Positions 62,525 to 64,000 of a stretch of DNA of 64,000 nucleotides are shown here, one piece after another. Each line of letters starts with the position of its first letter. The first letter of the stretch is position 1. Source of the stretch: Paenibacillus sp. FSL K6-1330 (lineage in GTDB: Bacteria > Bacillota > Bacilli > Paenibacillales > Paenibacillaceae); the NCBI RefSeq assembly GCF_037976825.1, contig NZ_CP150269.1, positions 703,001-767,000 of the forward strand, written 5' to 3'. A program made the position numbers and the translations under genes. Under the pieces are notes generated by a model. That model had not been told where the DNA came from. It was given only the letters and a program-made list of their open reading frames with translations, and did no database searches.

Positions 62525-63472
62525 TTAGTCCACCGTTTTAAAAGCATTCTTTTTATAGTATGCGGGAGTCGTCCCCGTATATTTCTTAAAAATGCGGCAG
62601 AAGTAGGGAAGCTCGTTAAATCCGACCTTGAAGCACACGTCGGTTACCGTGAGTTCAGGCTCCGTGAGCAGCCGCATGGCCATCCGTATCCGGTAGTTGG
62701 CCAAGTATTGGCTGAAAGTCCGGCCTGTAACCTCCTTGAATCGGCGGCAAAAATTAGTCCGGGACATCATCGTCCGGGCACACAGATTCTCCAGCCATAG
62801 GGGCTGGTCGTAATGGTCATGAATATACTGGACTGATTCCAGGATGGGCTCCCGGTACTGGTCGCTACCGGCGGTGATCGATGTATGCTTCCCTTGCTCG
62901 GCATACTCGCGGTTCACGATCGCCAGCAGCTTCAGCAGATTGGCTTTCAGCAAAATATCAAAGAATGGGCCCCGGCTTCCGTATTCGGCCAGCATTTCGG
63001 TTAGGAGCTCCTTCACGGCGAGGTCGCTGCTGCCGGTCAAGGTAATTTTGAACGGTACGTTATCCTCGGTCGTAACAAAAGACTTGATGAAGGAAAGGTC
63101 GAACAGCTGCGTCTCGGTCGGCGTCTCATTCAGTCGTTCATTAATGAAGGCCGGCATGAATTCGCACCCCAGCACCTCCAGCTCTTTGCCCGGTATCATC
63201 TCCACGCGATGGACGCTATAGGGAGGAAGCACGAATATGTTGCCTTGGACCATCCGGTATTTTTGACCATAGAGCGTATGGATGAATTCACCTTTGCTGA
63301 CATACCAGATCTGAAGATAATCGTGCATATGGTCGGACAAACTCCCGAACTTTTCGGTAATTCGGTACACTTTGCAGGGCAGGCCATTCGTCATTTCCAG
63401 CTCCGATGTAAAGTAGGCGATTCCTCTTCGGGTACACTCGGCGATATCCGGTGCCAACCAGTGAATAGCCAT
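62525..63472 (-). CDS. AraC family transcriptional regulator (cupin sensor)
   Basis: 315 residues from the ATG at 63472 (AGGAGG 9 nt upstream). An N-terminal cupin-like domain ('HMHDYLQIWYVSKGEFIHTL', 'NIFVLPPYSVHRVEMIPG') is followed by two helix-turn-helix motifs ('LWLENLCARTMMSRTNFCRR', 'LTVTDVCFKVGFNELPYFCR') ending 'YTGTTPAYYK'. It probably binds a sugar and activates the adjacent oxidoreductase pair. The own promoter lies in 63473-63680, where nothing else was recognised. Confidence 0.9.
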   Translation of the reverse strand: MAIHWLAPDIAECTRRGIAYFTSELEMTNGLPCKVYRITEKFGSLSDHMHDYLQIWYVSKGEFIHTLYGQKYRMVQGNIFVLPPYSVHRVEMIPGKELEVLGCEFMPAFINERLNETPTETQLFDLSFIKSFVTTEDNVPFKITLTGSSDLAVKELLTEMLAEYGSRGPFFDILLKANLLKLLAIVNREYAEQGKHTSITAGSDQYREPILESVQYIHDHYDQPLWLENLCARTMMSRTNFCRRFKEVTGRTFSQYLANYRIRMAMRLLTEPELTVTDVCFKVGFNELPYFCRIFKKYTGTTPAYYKKNAFKTVD

Positions 63473-63678
63473 GATTCATTACCTCCTCATGCGCGTGTTG
63501 ATCCTGTTATTAACAGCATAACTGATTAAGGACATGAAGGAAGTGAAAAATTGAAAAAGTTAATCGAATTCAAGGCGTTCAGGGAGAGAGACGGGAGGGG
63601 ACGGTACGTTGTATTAGGCTAGGCTCATTTCTAAAGATCAAATCCTCTTTCGCGTGCGAAGATCAAGTTTCGTGTTGC

Positions 63679-63727
63679 AAAGAGCCGAGGCGTCCTGAAA
63701 CACAGGTGCACAACCTCGGCTCTTTTT
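63679..63727. terminator. Terminator beside the TetR gene
   Basis: AAAGAGCCGAGG (63679-63690) and CCTCGGCTCTTT (63714-63725), with T-run on the plus strand and TTTGC on the minus strand. The TetR stop codon lies a few bases away, so it mainly ends that transcript. Confidence 0.6.
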
Positions 63728-63729
63728 TG

Positions 63730-64000
63730 TTACGGGCAAAACTCCTTCAGCATCTGCTCCTTCACTTCATCAATGGGGAAGTGCTGGGGATACGTGGATA
63801 TCATCAGCATAATCCCCTGCAGAGTAGAAGAAAAGTACAAGGAGCGCTTGTGCGGCTCGGGAACTCCGAGGCTTTCGAATATACGGCATTGAATCTCAAA
63901 CTGTCGTGCAGCCTCTTCCACAAGACGCCTGCTGTAGGGGAACAACTCTTGATCCGCTTCGGGTTGGGTTTGAAGATGCAAGTAAAACCGGAATACTTCC
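63730..64000 (-). CDS. TetR family regulator, C-terminal part (runs off the window)
   Basis: About 90 C-terminal residues; the frame stays open to the window edge. 'EVFRFYLHLQTQPEADQEL' and 'RIFESLGVPEPHKRSLYFSS', 'TLQGIMLMISTYPQHFPID' have the helical pattern of a TetR ligand-binding and dimerisation domain. The DNA-binding part would lie outside the window, so the family call is moderate. Confidence 0.6.
   Translation of the reverse strand, partial: EVFRFYLHLQTQPEADQELFPYSRRLVEEAARQFEIQCRIFESLGVPEPHKRSLYFSSTLQGIMLMISTYPQHFPIDEVKEQMLKEFCP

Overview
The window looks like the chromosome of a spore-forming Bacillales bacterium, most probably a Paenibacillus (inference). It has strong AGGAGG-type ribosome sites, frequent GTG and TTG starts, a Spo0E-like phosphatase, YesN/Lpl-type sugar uptake genes, copper amine oxidase-like 'stalk' domains and many intrinsic terminators. 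No rRNA, tRNA, phage, transposase or CRISPR array was seen. The content is mostly carbohydrate uptake and phosphorolysis, small-molecule detoxification and signalling.

Layout. 1-6.7 kb: a truncated S9 peptidase, a nitroreductase behind a palindromic operator, small membrane proteins, an aldo/keto reductase, an MFS efflux pump with its PadR regulator, and a VOC protein. 7-17 kb: a divergent sugar locus with an ABC transporter (binding protein plus two permeases), a GH13_31 glucosidase, a DUF1861 protein and a GH130 mannoside phosphorylase on the minus strand. Its LacI regulator and an alpha-phosphohexomutase are on the plus strand, and the control region between them carries LacI-type palindromes and a perfect CRP/FNR-type box. 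17-25 kb: a UvrD-like helicase, an ECF sigma factor broken by an in-frame amber codon beside its intact anti-sigma gene, and envelope proteins. 25-29.7 kb: a GGDEF/HD-GYP c-di-GMP protein, a DUF5317 membrane protein with a 33-residue partner, copZ behind a CsoR-type operator, and an NfrA-like reductase. 29.7-30.5 kb: a gene-free block of tandem, inverted and dispersed repeats ending in an orphan terminator.

30.5-37 kb: a YesN-type AraC regulator divergent from an LplB/LplC/lipoprotein transporter, then a Spo0E-like gene. 37-41.3 kb: a TPP-riboswitch-controlled thiamin-precursor transporter (ThiY, thiamine-binding protein, ThiX, ThiZ) followed by a TatD-family hydrolase. 42-45 kb: a GGDEF and an EAL protein in tandem. 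45-51.7 kb: a maltodextrin module with maltose phosphorylase, beta-phosphoglucomutase, a LacI regulator with several CAAACGTTTG operators, and a surface lipoprotein amylase. 51.8-55 kb: a class II UvrA-like ATPase divergent from a WYL regulator. 55-60.3 kb: a two-component system followed by a three-gene ABC-2 exporter of the antibiotic-peptide immunity type. 60.4-64 kb: two Gfo/Idh/MocA oxidoreductases, an AraC regulator and a truncated TetR regulator.

The genes work together mainly in two phosphorolytic sugar pathways. In each, the phosphorylase is paired with the mutase that fits its product: GH130 (alpha-mannose-1-phosphate) with an alpha-phosphohexomutase, and GH65 (beta-glucose-1-phosphate) with a beta-phosphoglucomutase. 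The features most worth checking are the amber codon in the sigma factor, the DUF1861/GH130 cassette, the TatD gene in the thiamin operon, and the repeat block near 30 kb. Gene functions rest on motif recognition and family knowledge; no database search was possible.
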